NCBI RefSeq assembly: GCF_000827885.1
Contig: NZ_JTKH01000006.1
Coordinates: 558,001 to 622,000 of the forward strand
Source of the DNA: Vibrio renipiscarius
GTDB taxonomy: Bacteria; Pseudomonadota; Gammaproteobacteria; Enterobacterales; Vibrionaceae
Direction of reading: 5' to 3'
Length of the DNA stretch: 64,000 bases
Shown one piece after another: positions 47,304 to 56,039 of this stretch (the first letter of the stretch is position 1; each line of letters starts with the position of its first letter). The notes under the pieces are model-generated. The model was not told the DNA's origin, ran no database searches, and was given only the letters and a program-made list of their open reading frames with translations. The position numbers were made by a program, and so were the translations under genes.

Positions 47304-48920
47304 TTAGCGGTTCTGTGCGTCTGCTACCATCGCAAGTGCCACGGCTTCAGCGACCTTGATACCATCAATACCCGCAGAAAGGATACCGCCTGCATAACCT
47401 GCACCTTCACCCGCTGGGTAGAAGCCTTTTAGGTTAACACTCTGGTAGTCTTTACCACGTTTGATGCAAATAGGAGAAGAAGTGCGAGTTTCTACGCCAG
47501 TCAGTAGACCATCTTCAGAGGCAAAGCCTTTGATTTTCTTATCAAAAGCAGGGATTGCTTCACGAATCGCTTCAATCGCAAAGTCAGGCAGTGCTTTTGA
47601 AATATCCGTTAGCTTGATACCTGGAGTGAATGACGGTTCAACGCTACCGATAGCACTAGGATCGCGACCTTTTAGGAAGTCACCGATTTTTTGTGCTGGC
47701 GCATCGTAGTTCTCGCCACCGAGCACGTAAGCACCCGATTCAAGTTCACGTTGCAGACGAATACCTGCCAGTGCATCACCTGGGTAATCACGTTCTGGAT
47801 CGATACCCACAACGATTGCGCTGTTTGCGTTACGCTCAGCACGTGAGTATTGGCTCATACCGTTCGTTACGACGCGGCCTTCTTCTGATGTTGCCGCTAC
47901 CACCGTGCCACCAGGACACATACAGAAGCTGTAAACCGTGCGGCCATTTTTACAGTGGTGAACCAATTTGTAATCGGCAGCGCCAAGGATTGGGTGACCC
48001 GCATTTTTACCAAAACGCGCTTCATCAATCATTGATTGCTTGTGTTCAATACGGAAGCCAACCGAGAATGGTTTTGCTTCCATGTAAACGCCACGCTCGT
48101 TAAGCATCTCAAACGTATCACGCGCAGAGTGACCAACAGATAGCACCACATAGCGAGATTTGATTTCTTCGCCATTAGAAAGCGTTACGCCAGTGATTTG
48201 GCCATCTTCCATATGGATGTCATCAACACGAGTGCTAAAACGGATTTCGCCGCCTAGCTCGATGATCGTCGCACGCATCTTTTCAATCATGGTGACTAGC
48301 TTGAACGTACCGATGTGTGGCTTGCTCACGTACATGATTTCTTCTGGCGCGCCTGCTGCGACAAATTCCGTGGTCACTTTACGGCCGTAGAAGTTTGGAT
48401 CTTTGATTTGGCTGTACAATTTGCCATCAGAGAACGTACCTGCGCCGCCTTCACCAAACTGCACGTTTGATTCCGTGTTCAGCGTGCGTTTGCGCCAGAA
48501 ACCGAAGGTATCTTTGGTACGTTCACGAACTTCTTTACCACGTTCAACAATGATTGGGTTGAAGCCCATTTGCGCTAGGATTAGGCCAGCAAAAAGACCA
48601 CATGGACCAAAACCGATAACGATTGGACGTTCAGTTTGGTTTGCTGGCGCTTGAGCGACAAATTTATAATCCATGTCAGGCGTTTCTTTTACGTGTGGAT
48701 CGCTAATGAACGCTTCTAACATTTCAGCTTGATTTGCCACTTCAACATCAAGGGTGTAGATCAGTTGGATGTTGGCTTTCTTACGAGCATCGTAGCCACG
48801 TTTAAACAGATTAAAAGAAAGAACTTGGTCTGCTGCGATGCCAAGTTTTTTAGTAATGGCGTCTAGGATCGCGCCGTCCTCGTGATTGAGAGGCAGTTTA
48901 ATTTCAGTTAAACGTATCAT
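47304..48920 (-). CDS. FAD-dependent oxidoreductase (COG2509-type)
   Basis: 538-residue flavoprotein. A small N-terminal ferredoxin-like domain (about 1-95) precedes a Rossmann FAD-binding motif PIVIGFGPCGLFAGLILAQ near residue 100. Then come FGEGGAGTFSDGKL and the C-terminal GEGAGYAGGILSAGIDG FAD segment. It belongs to the 'uncharacterised FAD-dependent dehydrogenase' group. Substrate is unknown. Normal length. It is divergent from the ferredoxin gene, which may be its electron partner (inference only). Confidence 0.88.
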   Translation of the reverse strand: MIRLTEIKLPLNHEDGAILDAITKKLGIAADQVLSFNLFKRGYDARKKANIQLIYTLDVEVANQAEMLEAFISDPHVKETPDMDYKFVAQAPANQTERPIVIGFGPCGLFAGLILAQMGFNPIIVERGKEVRERTKDTFGFWRKRTLNTESNVQFGEGGAGTFSDGKLYSQIKDPNFYGRKVTTEFVAAGAPEEIMYVSKPHIGTFKLVTMIEKMRATIIELGGEIRFSTRVDDIHMEDGQITGVTLSNGEEIKSRYVVLSVGHSARDTFEMLNERGVYMEAKPFSVGFRIEHKQSMIDEARFGKNAGHPILGAADYKLVHHCKNGRTVYSFCMCPGGTVVAATSEEGRVVTNGMSQYSRAERNANSAIVVGIDPERDYPGDALAGIRLQRELESGAYVLGGENYDAPAQKIGDFLKGRDPSAIGSVEPSFTPGIKLTDISKALPDFAIEAIREAIPAFDKKIKGFASEDGLLTGVETRTSSPICIKRGKDYQSVNLKGFYPAGEGAGYAGGILSAGIDGIKVAEAVALAMVADAQNR

Positions 48921-49158
48921 AGTGATATCTCGTTACTTATGTTGCTGTAGGTGTCTTAGCCAGTGACTATCTTCAGTATTGAGGACAGTCGACTCGCTCA
49001 CAATGGCGCGCATTTTACGAGAAATTGAATTGTCTGTCATACTAAATCAGGGATAGGAGAGCATTTTGCCTAATATTAAGCGCGCATAATGTTGAATTTT
49101 GATTTGGGACGAGTATTATCCCCATCTTATTTTTTGACTAATTTAAGAGTTGATTGTC

Positions 49159-49482
49159 ATGGCGTTTGTCGTAACGGATAACTGTATCCAATGTAAATAC
49201 ACTGATTGTGTCGCGGTATGCCCAGCAGATGCGTTTCATGAAGGGCCAAACTTTATGGTGATCAACCCGATTGAGTGTATAGATTGCGGCTTATGTGTTG
49301 ACGAATGTGCAGCGCAGGCGATCTTTCAAGAAGATGAACTTGCTGACGACCAACAAGTGTTCATTGAGCTCAATGCGGAATTGGCTGAGATCTGGCCGGT
49401 ACAGACTGAAGTTAAACCGGCTATGGATGACGCAGAACAATGGAACGGCGTACCAAACAAGCTAGATAAGCTAGAGCGTTAA
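49159..49482 (+). CDS. fdxA: Ferredoxin FdxA, 7Fe type
   Basis: 107-residue ferredoxin aligning along its whole length with Azotobacter-type ferredoxin I, which carries one [3Fe-4S] and one [4Fe-4S] cluster. Cysteines occur as [15 protein letters not shown] and [15 protein letters not shown]. The usual Pro after the last Cys is Ala here. ATG 49159 matches the family start MAFVVTDNC. It may serve electron transfer to oxidoreductases; the partner is unknown. Confidence 0.93.
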   Translation: MAFVVTDNCIQCKYTDCVAVCPADAFHEGPNFMVINPIECIDCGLCVDECAAQAIFQEDELADDQQVFIELNAELAEIWPVQTEVKPAMDDAEQWNGVPNKLDKLER

Positions 49483-49544
49483 CCCGTGATTAGGGCGTTT
49501 TTGATTTCGCGAACGAAATTAAAATGACGTCATATAGAGATGAT

Positions 49545-49584
49545 AAAAAAGCGTAACGATTGAATCAGTCGTTACGCTTTTTTT
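49545..49584 (+). terminator. Terminator of fdxA
   Basis: GCGTAACGA (49551-49559) and TCGTTACGC (49569-49577) pair perfectly, with A-run before and T-run after. It can serve both fdxA and the convergent RNA methyltransferase gene. Confidence 0.92.
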
Positions 49585-49628
49585 GTGCGGTTATTTTGCT
49601 CGTATCAGCATGGCATGGTAAGCGCTAA

Positions 49629-50363
49629 TTAGCTGTGCTGACGGCGCATGTTATCGAGGATGATGCCTGTCGCCATCGCAACGTTCAGTGATTCTGCGCC
49701 ACCAAATGCGGGGATGGTGATTTTATCGGTCACGAATGTTGCCGCTTGCGCGCGAATACCGTGAGATTCACTGCCCATTAACAAAATACCTTCTGCGGCA
49801 AACTCGGTTTTATGGACGCTTTCACCTTCAAGGAACGCACCGTAAACCGGTAGATTTGCCTGTTCTAAATAGCTCGGTAGATCCAATTGGTGCACTTGCA
49901 CCCGGCCAAAGCTGCCCATCGTGGCGCTGATGGTTTTTGGATTGTATGGATCAGCACAATCGTTGCTCGCAATGATGTGTTTAATGCCATACCAATCTGC
50001 AACACGAATAATGGTGCCAAGGTTACCAGGGTCTTGAACGCCATCGAGCGCAATCATCATGCCTTTGGCTTCTGGCGCTTCAAATGTTGGGATCTCAACC
50101 ACGGCGATAGCCGCATTGTTGCTCACTAAGGTGCTGGCTTTGGTTAAGTCATCCAGTGAGGCTTCAATGCACTCGAATCGTTGAAGTTCCGCTTGGTTCA
50201 GCGCGAGAAAATCGGCGGTTGCGAAAACGTGTTTTACCGTTAACGTACTACTTGCGAGTTCGAGTACGTTTTTTTCACCCTGAACTAGGAATAAGCCAAG
50301 TGCTTTACGCTGTTTTTTTTGGCCCAAAGCACGCAGCAGTTTTAGTTGGTTTTTAGAAATCAT
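49629..50363 (-). CDS. TrmH/SpoU-family RNA 2'-O-methyltransferase
   Basis: 244-residue SPOUT methyltransferase. A small N-terminal substrate-binding part (VQGEKNVLELAS) is followed by the knotted domain with motif 1 ALDGVQDPGNLGTIIRVADW, motif 2 LLMGSESHGI and motif 3 IPAFGGAESLNVAMATGII. Target rRNA or tRNA nucleotide is not predictable. The frame runs on to 50663, but ATG 50363 with GGGA upstream gives the family start. Confidence 0.9.
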   Translation of the reverse strand: MISKNQLKLLRALGQKKQRKALGLFLVQGEKNVLELASSTLTVKHVFATADFLALNQAELQRFECIEASLDDLTKASTLVSNNAAIAVVEIPTFEAPEAKGMMIALDGVQDPGNLGTIIRVADWYGIKHIIASNDCADPYNPKTISATMGSFGRVQVHQLDLPSYLEQANLPVYGAFLEGESVHKTEFAAEGILLMGSESHGIRAQAATFVTDKITIPAFGGAESLNVAMATGIILDNMRRQHS

Positions 50364-50689
50364 TTTTTTATCCCAGATGAAAACGCAGCGATTATAACCG
50401 CACTCGCCACTTGATGCTACGCACAGCGTGATTCCTCTGTGGCCTTTATTTTCTTGAGTGTTGAGATTGTTTGAATTACCACCAATGCTTGACGGGTTCC
50501 CATTGCATGGGAAAACGGCGTCTAGCGATAATTGTTGCCAGAATAAAAGCGGCGCATATTCGAGTAGAACCAATAAGCAAGATACCGCAGCCAAAAGCCA
50601 CCGCGATGCGAAGGATTCGCGTTGAAGATGGTGTCCTATGAAACCGTGTCGATGCTGTTTCATTTAGGACAGGGTAAAGAGGATAGGGA
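50364..50689. other. Divergent gap, no gene seen
   Basis: 326 bases between the RNA methyltransferase and the DUF1704 gene. Both frames that cross it look like shadows without ribosome sites. It should hold both promoters; none is clear. A ribosome site (AGGATAGGG, 50679-50687) serves the rightward gene. Confidence 0.5.
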
Positions 50690-51868
50690 ATGTTAGAAGA
50701 GATCAGCCGTTTGAACGTACCACAGGTCATGACTTCGCCAGAGTGTGCGCTTAAGCACGCGAAGGCTTTGGATAAATCATTGTTTGAGCTAGTGAACGGT
50801 ATTGAAATTCTCAGTGCCGTCGGCCCCACCAATTATAATCAGCAGAAAGAGGCATTCTTTCAGCGTCATTTTTCCATCGAACCTCAGTTCACCTATAGAG
50901 AAAATATTCATAACCCATTTCAGTTGAAGCGGCAGCTGTTTAATCTGCCCATTGAATCGGTTGAAGATACGGATTTACAACGGATTTATGAAGATGTCAT
51001 TTTGTCTTATGTGGATAAAATCGACCAACTGCAAACCGTCGGTACTCAAGACTTCCTCTATAATTCGTTGCGTTATTTTGGCGAGCCGACAGAGAAGGAT
51101 ATTCGCAATGCGACCTTTATTCTGCACTTACCCGATTCCGATGATGATGATCAAAAACTGGTGGATGCGAATGGCATTCAAGCCATCATGGCCGATTTTG
51201 CCAAGCAGGAAGATTACCAGTACGACTTGGTCATTGATGACAACATGATTGCCAATGCGCTGGTCAATAAAACCACGGTGAAAATCAACAGCGCTGCCAG
51301 TGTGCCAGAGATCGAAGCGCATGCATTAGCGCATCATGAGTTGGGGGTGCACCTTGCCACGACCATTAACGCAATGAACCAACCATTTCGTGTTTTATCA
51401 CTGGGTTGCCCGGTTAATACCATGACTCAGGAAGGCATGGCGATTCTCAGTGAATATCTGGCTGGGCATCTCACCATAAAACGATTGAAAATTCTCGCGT
51501 TACGCGTACTTGCGGTTGAGTCGATGATTAAAGATAAGTCCTTCCGCACCACCTTTATGATGCTAAAAGAGCAGTTAGGGGTAGAGAAGAACCTTGCCTT
51601 CACCATTACGGCGCGTGTTTATCGCGGCGGTGGCTTCACCAAAGATTATTTGTATCTTCGCGGTTTTCACGAAGTGTTGCATGCTTATGAAGAGCAAGAA
51701 GGATTTTTAAACTTGCTGTGTGGAAAAACCGCACTGATGCATTTGCCACAAATTAATCGACTTGTGGCGAAGGGGATATTTAATCCACCAATCAAGTTAA
51801 CCCCTTCGTTTGTGAATCCAACGGATAATGATGACGTGCGCCGTTTTATCACCCACGCGATTAAGTAA
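50690..51868 (+). CDS. DUF1704 (MATCAP/QEGLA-type) zinc metallopeptidase candidate
   Basis: 392-residue protein of the 'flavohemoglobin expression-modulating QEGLA motif' family (DUF1704). It has HHELGVH (H216, E217, H221), an HExxxH zinc motif, and TQEGMA (Q247-E248-G249) with a glutamate suited to be the third metal ligand. Eukaryotic members (MATCAP/TMCP) are tyrosine carboxypeptidases acting on tubulin. The bacterial target is unknown and the peptidase activity here is inferred from the motifs. No signal peptide. AGGATAGGG precedes the ATG. Confidence 0.87.
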   Translation: MLEEISRLNVPQVMTSPECALKHAKALDKSLFELVNGIEILSAVGPTNYNQQKEAFFQRHFSIEPQFTYRENIHNPFQLKRQLFNLPIESVEDTDLQRIYEDVILSYVDKIDQLQTVGTQDFLYNSLRYFGEPTEKDIRNATFILHLPDSDDDDQKLVDANGIQAIMADFAKQEDYQYDLVIDDNMIANALVNKTTVKINSAASVPEIEAHALAHHELGVHLATTINAMNQPFRVLSLGCPVNTMTQEGMAILSEYLAGHLTIKRLKILALRVLAVESMIKDKSFRTTFMMLKEQLGVEKNLAFTITARVYRGGGFTKDYLYLRGFHEVLHAYEEQEGFLNLLCGKTALMHLPQINRLVAKGIFNPPIKLTPSFVNPTDNDDVRRFITHAIK

Positions 51869-51895
51869 ACGAACAATCCGTTATTCAATCTATTG

Positions 51896-51918
51896 AGCAG
51901 CCTGAGGGCTGCTTTTTC
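51896..51918 (+). terminator. Terminator of the DUF1704 gene
   Basis: AGCAGCC-TGAG-GGCTGCT followed by TTTT at 51896-51917. Confidence 0.88.
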
Positions 51919-52109
51919 GTTTAAAGAGTGCTTCTTCAGTGGCGGATTTTTGAGAAGGAAAATCCTATTTCTCGTTAGACTCATTGTGGTTAATTAATCT
52001 TTCATTCTCATTTCAAAGGAAATCGAGATCTGTTGCCTTGCTTGAAAAATGAGCAAAAGTAATATGGGCCGTAAGAACGTTACTTCAAGTCAACTTACGC
52101 AGGTAATAC

Positions 52110-52313
52110 GTGAATATACTTCTCATCATCTCTACCGTTATTTTGGCTAAATTTATCGGTTCACAAATAGGCTTCACCTATAATCTTTTCTCTGATCCAT
52201 TCAGCCTGAAGCTGGCGTTTATTGATTTTTGCTTGTTTGTCGTTGTTGGGGTGGCTTTAAATTTTACTTACAACAAGATCAGCACGGCATTCAAAAACTT
52301 TAGGCAAAATTAA
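52110..52313 (+). CDS. Small membrane protein, 67 residues
   Basis: Starts at GTG with AGGT seven to ten bases upstream. Two predicted membrane segments (LLIISTVILAKFIG and FIDFCLFVVVGVALNF) with a short loop and a basic tail. Family is not recognised. First member of an AT-richer run of small rightward genes (52110-55947) unlike the longer genes around it. Confidence 0.6.
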   Translation: MNILLIISTVILAKFIGSQIGFTYNLFSDPFSLKLAFIDFCLFVVVGVALNFTYNKISTAFKNFRQN

Positions 52314-52451
52314 CCCAAAAATATATTAGGTTTTTATGTGGTTACTCGTAATGAAATGTTAGGCCGTTCTACACAGATACAGGAATGATAAAGATAACAG
52401 CACGGTAGCAAACGAGTTATGCCGCCGTTATGTTAAAGAAAGGAGGGAGAA

Positions 52452-52859
52452 ATGGACGTTCTCAATCAACTCTACCCATCAGATAGCCAGATGGATAGAC
52501 TAAAAAACTCACCCAACTCAGGTGAGATTCATTTGCTAAATCTGTTTAAATTTCGTGAACAAGCGGAATATGCAGATGGACGAGAATCAACGTTAACGGG
52601 CAGGGAAGCATACGATTTGTATGGACAGCCAATGGCGAATATTCTCAAAAAATACGGCGCTGAGGTCGTTTTCTATTCGGAAATTACAGGTTTAATCTTA
52701 GGTCAGGTTGACGACCTTTGGGACTCATTTGTAATCGTGAAGTATCCGTCGCGAAAAGCACTACTTGAAATGACGTCTTCAGAGGAATTCAAAGCGCTCA
52801 GTATTCACCGCGAAGCAGGTTTGGCCGGGCAACTAAACATCGAAACGAAAGCACCTTGA
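52452..52859 (+). CDS. DUF1330-family protein
   Basis: 135-residue protein with the DUF1330 fold (a dimeric alpha+beta barrel related to antibiotic-biosynthesis monooxygenases). Supporting segments are IHLLNLFKFREQAEYADG, REAYDLYGQPMANILKKYGAEVVF and FVIVKYPSRKALLEM. The function of the family is unclear. AGGAGG (52442-52447) gives a strong start. Confidence 0.8.
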   Translation: MDVLNQLYPSDSQMDRLKNSPNSGEIHLLNLFKFREQAEYADGRESTLTGREAYDLYGQPMANILKKYGAEVVFYSEITGLILGQVDDLWDSFVIVKYPSRKALLEMTSSEEFKALSIHREAGLAGQLNIETKAP

Positions 52860-52923
52860 GTCGTTCAGTCGATGTCTTTTGTTATAAGCCAATGCATCAA
52901 GTTTTTAGGAATGAGACTTTTTT

Positions 52924-53160
52924 ATGAAGAGGGCTTCAAAGAAAGGCATGACTAACCTTTTAGTGGTTAAGGTTTCAATCGTGTCAGCAATAGTTGGAGC
53001 AAGTCTTTGTGCAGGGAGAAGCTTATATGAAACGACATTTCTCCAATACGATATGTTTGGGGACGTCTTTCCTGCATTAATCTTTGGGACGTTGGGTGGT
53101 ATTGCTGGGGCTTTAATTGGGGTGATGATCGGTATTGTCGTAAAAAACGTGGTTGCATGA
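52924..53160 (+). CDS. Small membrane protein, 78 residues
   Basis: Basic N-terminus, then two hydrophobic Gly-rich segments (VKVSIVSAIVGASLCAG and ALIFGTLGGIAGALIGVMIG). Family unknown. Alternative ATG at 52948 has its AAAGG too close. Ribosome site is weak, so the call is moderate. Confidence 0.55.
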   Translation: MKRASKKGMTNLLVVKVSIVSAIVGASLCAGRSLYETTFLQYDMFGDVFPALIFGTLGGIAGALIGVMIGIVVKNVVA

Positions 53161-53213
53161 GATGGAGCACCCGTTAACATAGCATGATGTTTATTCAATA
53201 AATTGAGGATCTT

Positions 53214-53684
53214 ATGAGAGTAAGATTAATGGCACAGTCTGATTTAAATGAGACGGCAGAAATACATCAATTAGCTTTCGTGAGACAGAAACAATCTTAT
53301 GAATGGTTAGTGTGTAATTTTAATGCGTTCCCGCGCGTGCTCTGTTTTGTGGCTGAAGAGAACAATAAGATTATCGGGTATATTCTTTGGACTCAAAAAA
53401 GTGGTTTTCGTCCTGAAGTCGTCATGGAAATAGAACAATTGGCGGTCGCACCTATCCACCAAGGAAAAGGCATTGGACGTTGTCTAATCCTAAATTCATT
53501 ACCACTAGTAAAAGAAAAGTTGGCGGAGAATGACTCGGTACTAAAGCATGTTTTTGTGACGACGAGAGCGGATAATCATGCCCAAGAATTATACAGGTCG
53601 ACATTGGGTGCTGAGGTAGAAGCAACGATTACAAATCTATACTCCGCGGATGAAATATTAATGATTGCCCGCGATGTGAGTTAA
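53214..53684 (+). CDS. GNAT-family N-acetyltransferase
   Basis: 156-residue GNAT domain. The acetyl-CoA-binding motif A reads IEQLAVAPIHQGKGIGRCL, preceded by VLCFVAEENNKIIGYIL. The C-terminus has the family Y/F-rich strand ADNHAQELYRSTLGAEVEA. Substrate is unknown. GAGGAT before ATG 53214. Confidence 0.85.
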   Translation: MRVRLMAQSDLNETAEIHQLAFVRQKQSYEWLVCNFNAFPRVLCFVAEENNKIIGYILWTQKSGFRPEVVMEIEQLAVAPIHQGKGIGRCLILNSLPLVKEKLAENDSVLKHVFVTTRADNHAQELYRSTLGAEVEATITNLYSADEILMIARDVS

Positions 53685-53745
53685 GCAAACATAAACCGTG
53701 TGTACGTGTCTCACTTAAATATGGTGGTATCGATAAGGACGTTAT

Positions 53746-54234
53746 ATGGGCAGCATCTATCTGTTTGATTGGGGTGACACGCTGATGGTCGATTTCCCTC
53801 AACAGCAGGGGAAAATGTGCGATTGGGCAACGGTTCAGCCGGTAAGTGGCGCATTAGAAACACTCGAGCAGCTTTCAAAAACGCACGAAATTTATGTTGC
53901 GACAAATGCGGCTGACTCGTCAGAAGTTGAGATTAAGTCTGCGTTTGAGCGGGTTGGCTTGGCTCAGTTTATTTCGGGTTATTTTTGCAAAGCCAATCTA
54001 GGAATAGGAAAAGGCACACCAGGCTTTTACCATAAAATTGCCGAGGTTTTAGGGCGGGAACCGCACTTATTTGTCATGGTGGGTGATACATATGACAAAG
54101 ATATAGAACCCGCATCGGCTGCGGGAATTAAGGCAATTTGGTTTAACCCAGAACACAAGGACATTGAGGTCGGTGTTGGTGTAAAACAAATTCATCACTT
54201 GTCGGAGCTTTGTTGTTCAAGATTGGATGTCTGA
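53746..54234 (+). CDS. HAD-superfamily hydrolase-like protein
   Basis: 162 residues. HAD motifs: FDWGDTLM at residue 6 (nucleophile Asp7), motif II ATNAADSS, and motif IV VMVGDTYDKDIEPA near 110. The second Asp of the usual DxD signature is replaced by Gly (D-W-G-D-T), as in some HAD subgroups, so the general acid is missing and activity may differ. AAGGA precedes the ATG at seven bases. Confidence 0.8.
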   Translation: MGSIYLFDWGDTLMVDFPQQQGKMCDWATVQPVSGALETLEQLSKTHEIYVATNAADSSEVEIKSAFERVGLAQFISGYFCKANLGIGKGTPGFYHKIAEVLGREPHLFVMVGDTYDKDIEPASAAGIKAIWFNPEHKDIEVGVGVKQIHHLSELCCSRLDV

Positions 54235-54284
54235 GTATCGAAGTCATGATGAAGCTCGCGGTATGTAAGTAAGGATATATTAAG

Positions 54285-54566
54285 ATGGATCGAATTGATA
54301 AATATGCAGGGATAAGCTTTTGGGGCGTGTTTTTGATTGCGGTTTTCATCAAGTTATTACCCGTCGATATGATGATCATTAACGTTCTAAAAACATTGGT
54401 TATTATTGCTTTGTTTCATATGCTTCTGTACTCCTTTTATGTGTCTTTTAGTGCTCGTAAAACGCCGTATAAAATCGGTTTGTTCGTATTCTCTATTGTT
54501 TTCCCGATTGCTTCTGGATTCATACTGTACTTCTTAAAGCGGGTTCTAAAAATGGGGGGACGTTGA
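54285..54566 (+). CDS. Small membrane protein, 93 residues
   Basis: Three predicted membrane segments (FWGVFLIAVFIKLLPV, VLKTLVIIALFHMLLYSFY, GLFVFSIVFPIASGFILYF) with a basic C-terminus. Family unknown. AAGGA upstream with a longer than usual spacing. Part of the accessory pocket. Confidence 0.6.
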   Translation: MDRIDKYAGISFWGVFLIAVFIKLLPVDMMIINVLKTLVIIALFHMLLYSFYVSFSARKTPYKIGLFVFSIVFPIASGFILYFLKRVLKMGGR

Positions 54567-54609
54567 TTGTATCGAGGTTTGCAAAGCCTGTAATACCAGC
54601 TTTCGACGT

Positions 54610-54774
54610 ATGCTGTGCTGGCCATTTATACTGATGGTGACGCTGTTTTTCCTGTGTTTCGCCGATTTCTCAATCTTTGATATAACTCGAAAGATAAGGG
54701 GTCAATCAAACTCGCTTCCCATCAGCATGCTTAAATGGATCTCATGTGCGAATAATGAGCGTTTTGGGAGGTGA
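54610..54774 (+). CDS. Candidate small membrane ORF, 54 residues
   Basis: An open frame begins MLCWPFILMVTLFFLCFADF, a membrane-like segment, and ends just before the next gene (TGA at 54772-54774). The frame is open further upstream and there reads EVCKACNTSFRRM, a CxxC pattern suggesting a zinc-ribbon/membrane protein whose start is not a standard codon. No ribosome site precedes the ATG at 54610. It may be a decayed or truncated gene. Confidence 0.3.
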   Translation: MLCWPFILMVTLFFLCFADFSIFDITRKIRGQSNSLPISMLKWISCANNERFGR

Positions 54775-54776
54775 TT

Positions 54777-55241
54777 GTGCATGTAAGAGTTTGGATTGCG
54801 ACTGGGATTAGGGTGCTGGCCATTTATTTGGTGTTTGAGGCCGCGGTATCATCATTTTCTGCTATGACCACGGCACGATCATTAGGTTTAGAAAACACCG
54901 GCGTCTATGTTGTTAATCTCTTGAGTTTGTTTCTTGCTGCAATATTGTGGTTTTTTCCTATGTCGATAGCAGGAAAAATAGTTCCTATTACGATGGAAGA
55001 ATCAGAAAGTCGTTATACGGCGATAGATCTTGCTAAAGTCGGCTGTGGTTTGCTCTCGATTTATTTGATTGTTGATAATTTATGGTCCATTACACTGGCT
55101 TTTTATTTCGTGGATAGTGGGTATCAGCAAAATTCAGACGCGATCGTCAATTTATCGAGTGGTATTTTGAGCCTTGTGTCAGGATTTATCCTTCTGTTTA
55201 ATACTAGAAAAGTGGCGGTGTATTTATCTAGATTGGCTTAA
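54777..55241 (+). CDS. Membrane protein of unknown function, 154 residues
   Basis: Four hydrophobic segments (VLAIYLVFEAAVSSFSA, VVNLLSLFLAAILWFFPM, GLLSIYLIVDNLWSITLAF, LSSGILSLVSGFILLF). A GTG at 54777 is chosen because GGGAGG ends five bases upstream; a GTG at 54771 would lie inside that site. Family not recognised. Confidence 0.65.
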   Translation: MHVRVWIATGIRVLAIYLVFEAAVSSFSAMTTARSLGLENTGVYVVNLLSLFLAAILWFFPMSIAGKIVPITMEESESRYTAIDLAKVGCGLLSIYLIVDNLWSITLAFYFVDSGYQQNSDAIVNLSSGILSLVSGFILLFNTRKVAVYLSRLA

Positions 55242-55512
55242 TTTTATTAGTCAAAATTGGTTTTTCCGCTTATCTCTCATCTTTTATGATAAATATCTAC
55301 CTGAATATAGGTTTAATCATAATGTGTTTTGTACCTATTCTTGGTCGCAATAATATTTAGTATCAAAAATTAAGATAACGGCTTATTGTTAAATGACGTA
55401 GTTTTACTCTCAGCACGGTGCTAGGTAGATAGCTCCATGGACATTTATTCCCTCTAAGGATAAAATTATCGGTCGCGGCTGCACAGAATTTTCAGTCAAC
55501 TCAAGAGAAAAT

Positions 55513-55947
55513 ATGATGATTGTAGAAAATGTGCTTCCTGAATATTACGCAGAAATGCTCAGTGTTTGGGAAAATTCAGTCCGAGCTACTCACGACTTTA
55601 TAACAGAAGAAGATATTGAGTTTTTTAAGCCAATTATCATTGAACAAGCCTTTCCTGCGGTAACACTAAGATGTGTTAAAAGCGATAACGGTGCAATTTT
55701 GGGTTTCGTGGGTGTTCATGAATCCAAGATTGAAATGTTGTTTATCTCAAATGAGGCGAGAGGGAAGGGGGTTGGCAAAGCTTTGCTGCAATATTCCATA
55801 GAACAGCTCGGCGCAACAAAAGTAGACGTGAACGAACAAAACCCACTAGCGGTTGGTTTCTATGAGCATATGGGGTTCATGGTCAGTTCTCGTTCCCCCT
55901 TTGATGATATGGGTAAACCATTTCCAATTCTGCATATGACACTTTAG
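55513..55947 (+). CDS. GNAT-family N-acetyltransferase
   Basis: 144-residue acetyltransferase. Motif A is MLFISNEARGKGVGKALLQY, and the C-terminal NPLAVGFYEHMGFMVSSRSP fits the family. The N-terminal WENSVRATHDFITEEDI resembles the YjaB/PhnO-like small acetyltransferases. Substrate is unknown. Last gene of the accessory pocket, followed by a strong terminator. Confidence 0.85.
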   Translation: MMIVENVLPEYYAEMLSVWENSVRATHDFITEEDIEFFKPIIIEQAFPAVTLRCVKSDNGAILGFVGVHESKIEMLFISNEARGKGVGKALLQYSIEQLGATKVDVNEQNPLAVGFYEHMGFMVSSRSPFDDMGKPFPILHMTL

Positions 55948-55978
55948 GGCTCGGTTTGTCGTCACCCGTTTGTCAGAA

Positions 55979-56011
55979 GAAACGCCCAAAGCTAATAACT
56001 TTGGGCGTTTC
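55979..56011. terminator. Strong hairpin terminator
   Basis: GAAACGCCCAAAG (55979-55991) and CTTTGGGCGTTTC (55999-56011) pair over 13 perfect base pairs around a 7-base loop, downstream of the GNAT gene. Confidence 0.8.
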
Positions 56012-56039
56012 CGTATGTGTTGTGCACCAGCCGTGACAG

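Noticed and set aside
47693..48103. Rightward 136-codon frame in the FAD oxidoreductase gene
   Set aside because: Antisense to a gene with clear FAD motifs; no start signal.
50364..50663. 100-residue N-terminal extension of the SpoU methyltransferase
   Set aside because: Family starts at MISKNQLKLL with a ribosome site at the inner ATG; the extension has no domain and overlaps the divergent promoter.
52314..52451. Integron attC site near 52365 (GTTAGGC)
   Set aside because: Only one core-like heptamer is seen; a matching 5' core and a foldable inverted repeat were not found, so it is not listed as a feature.
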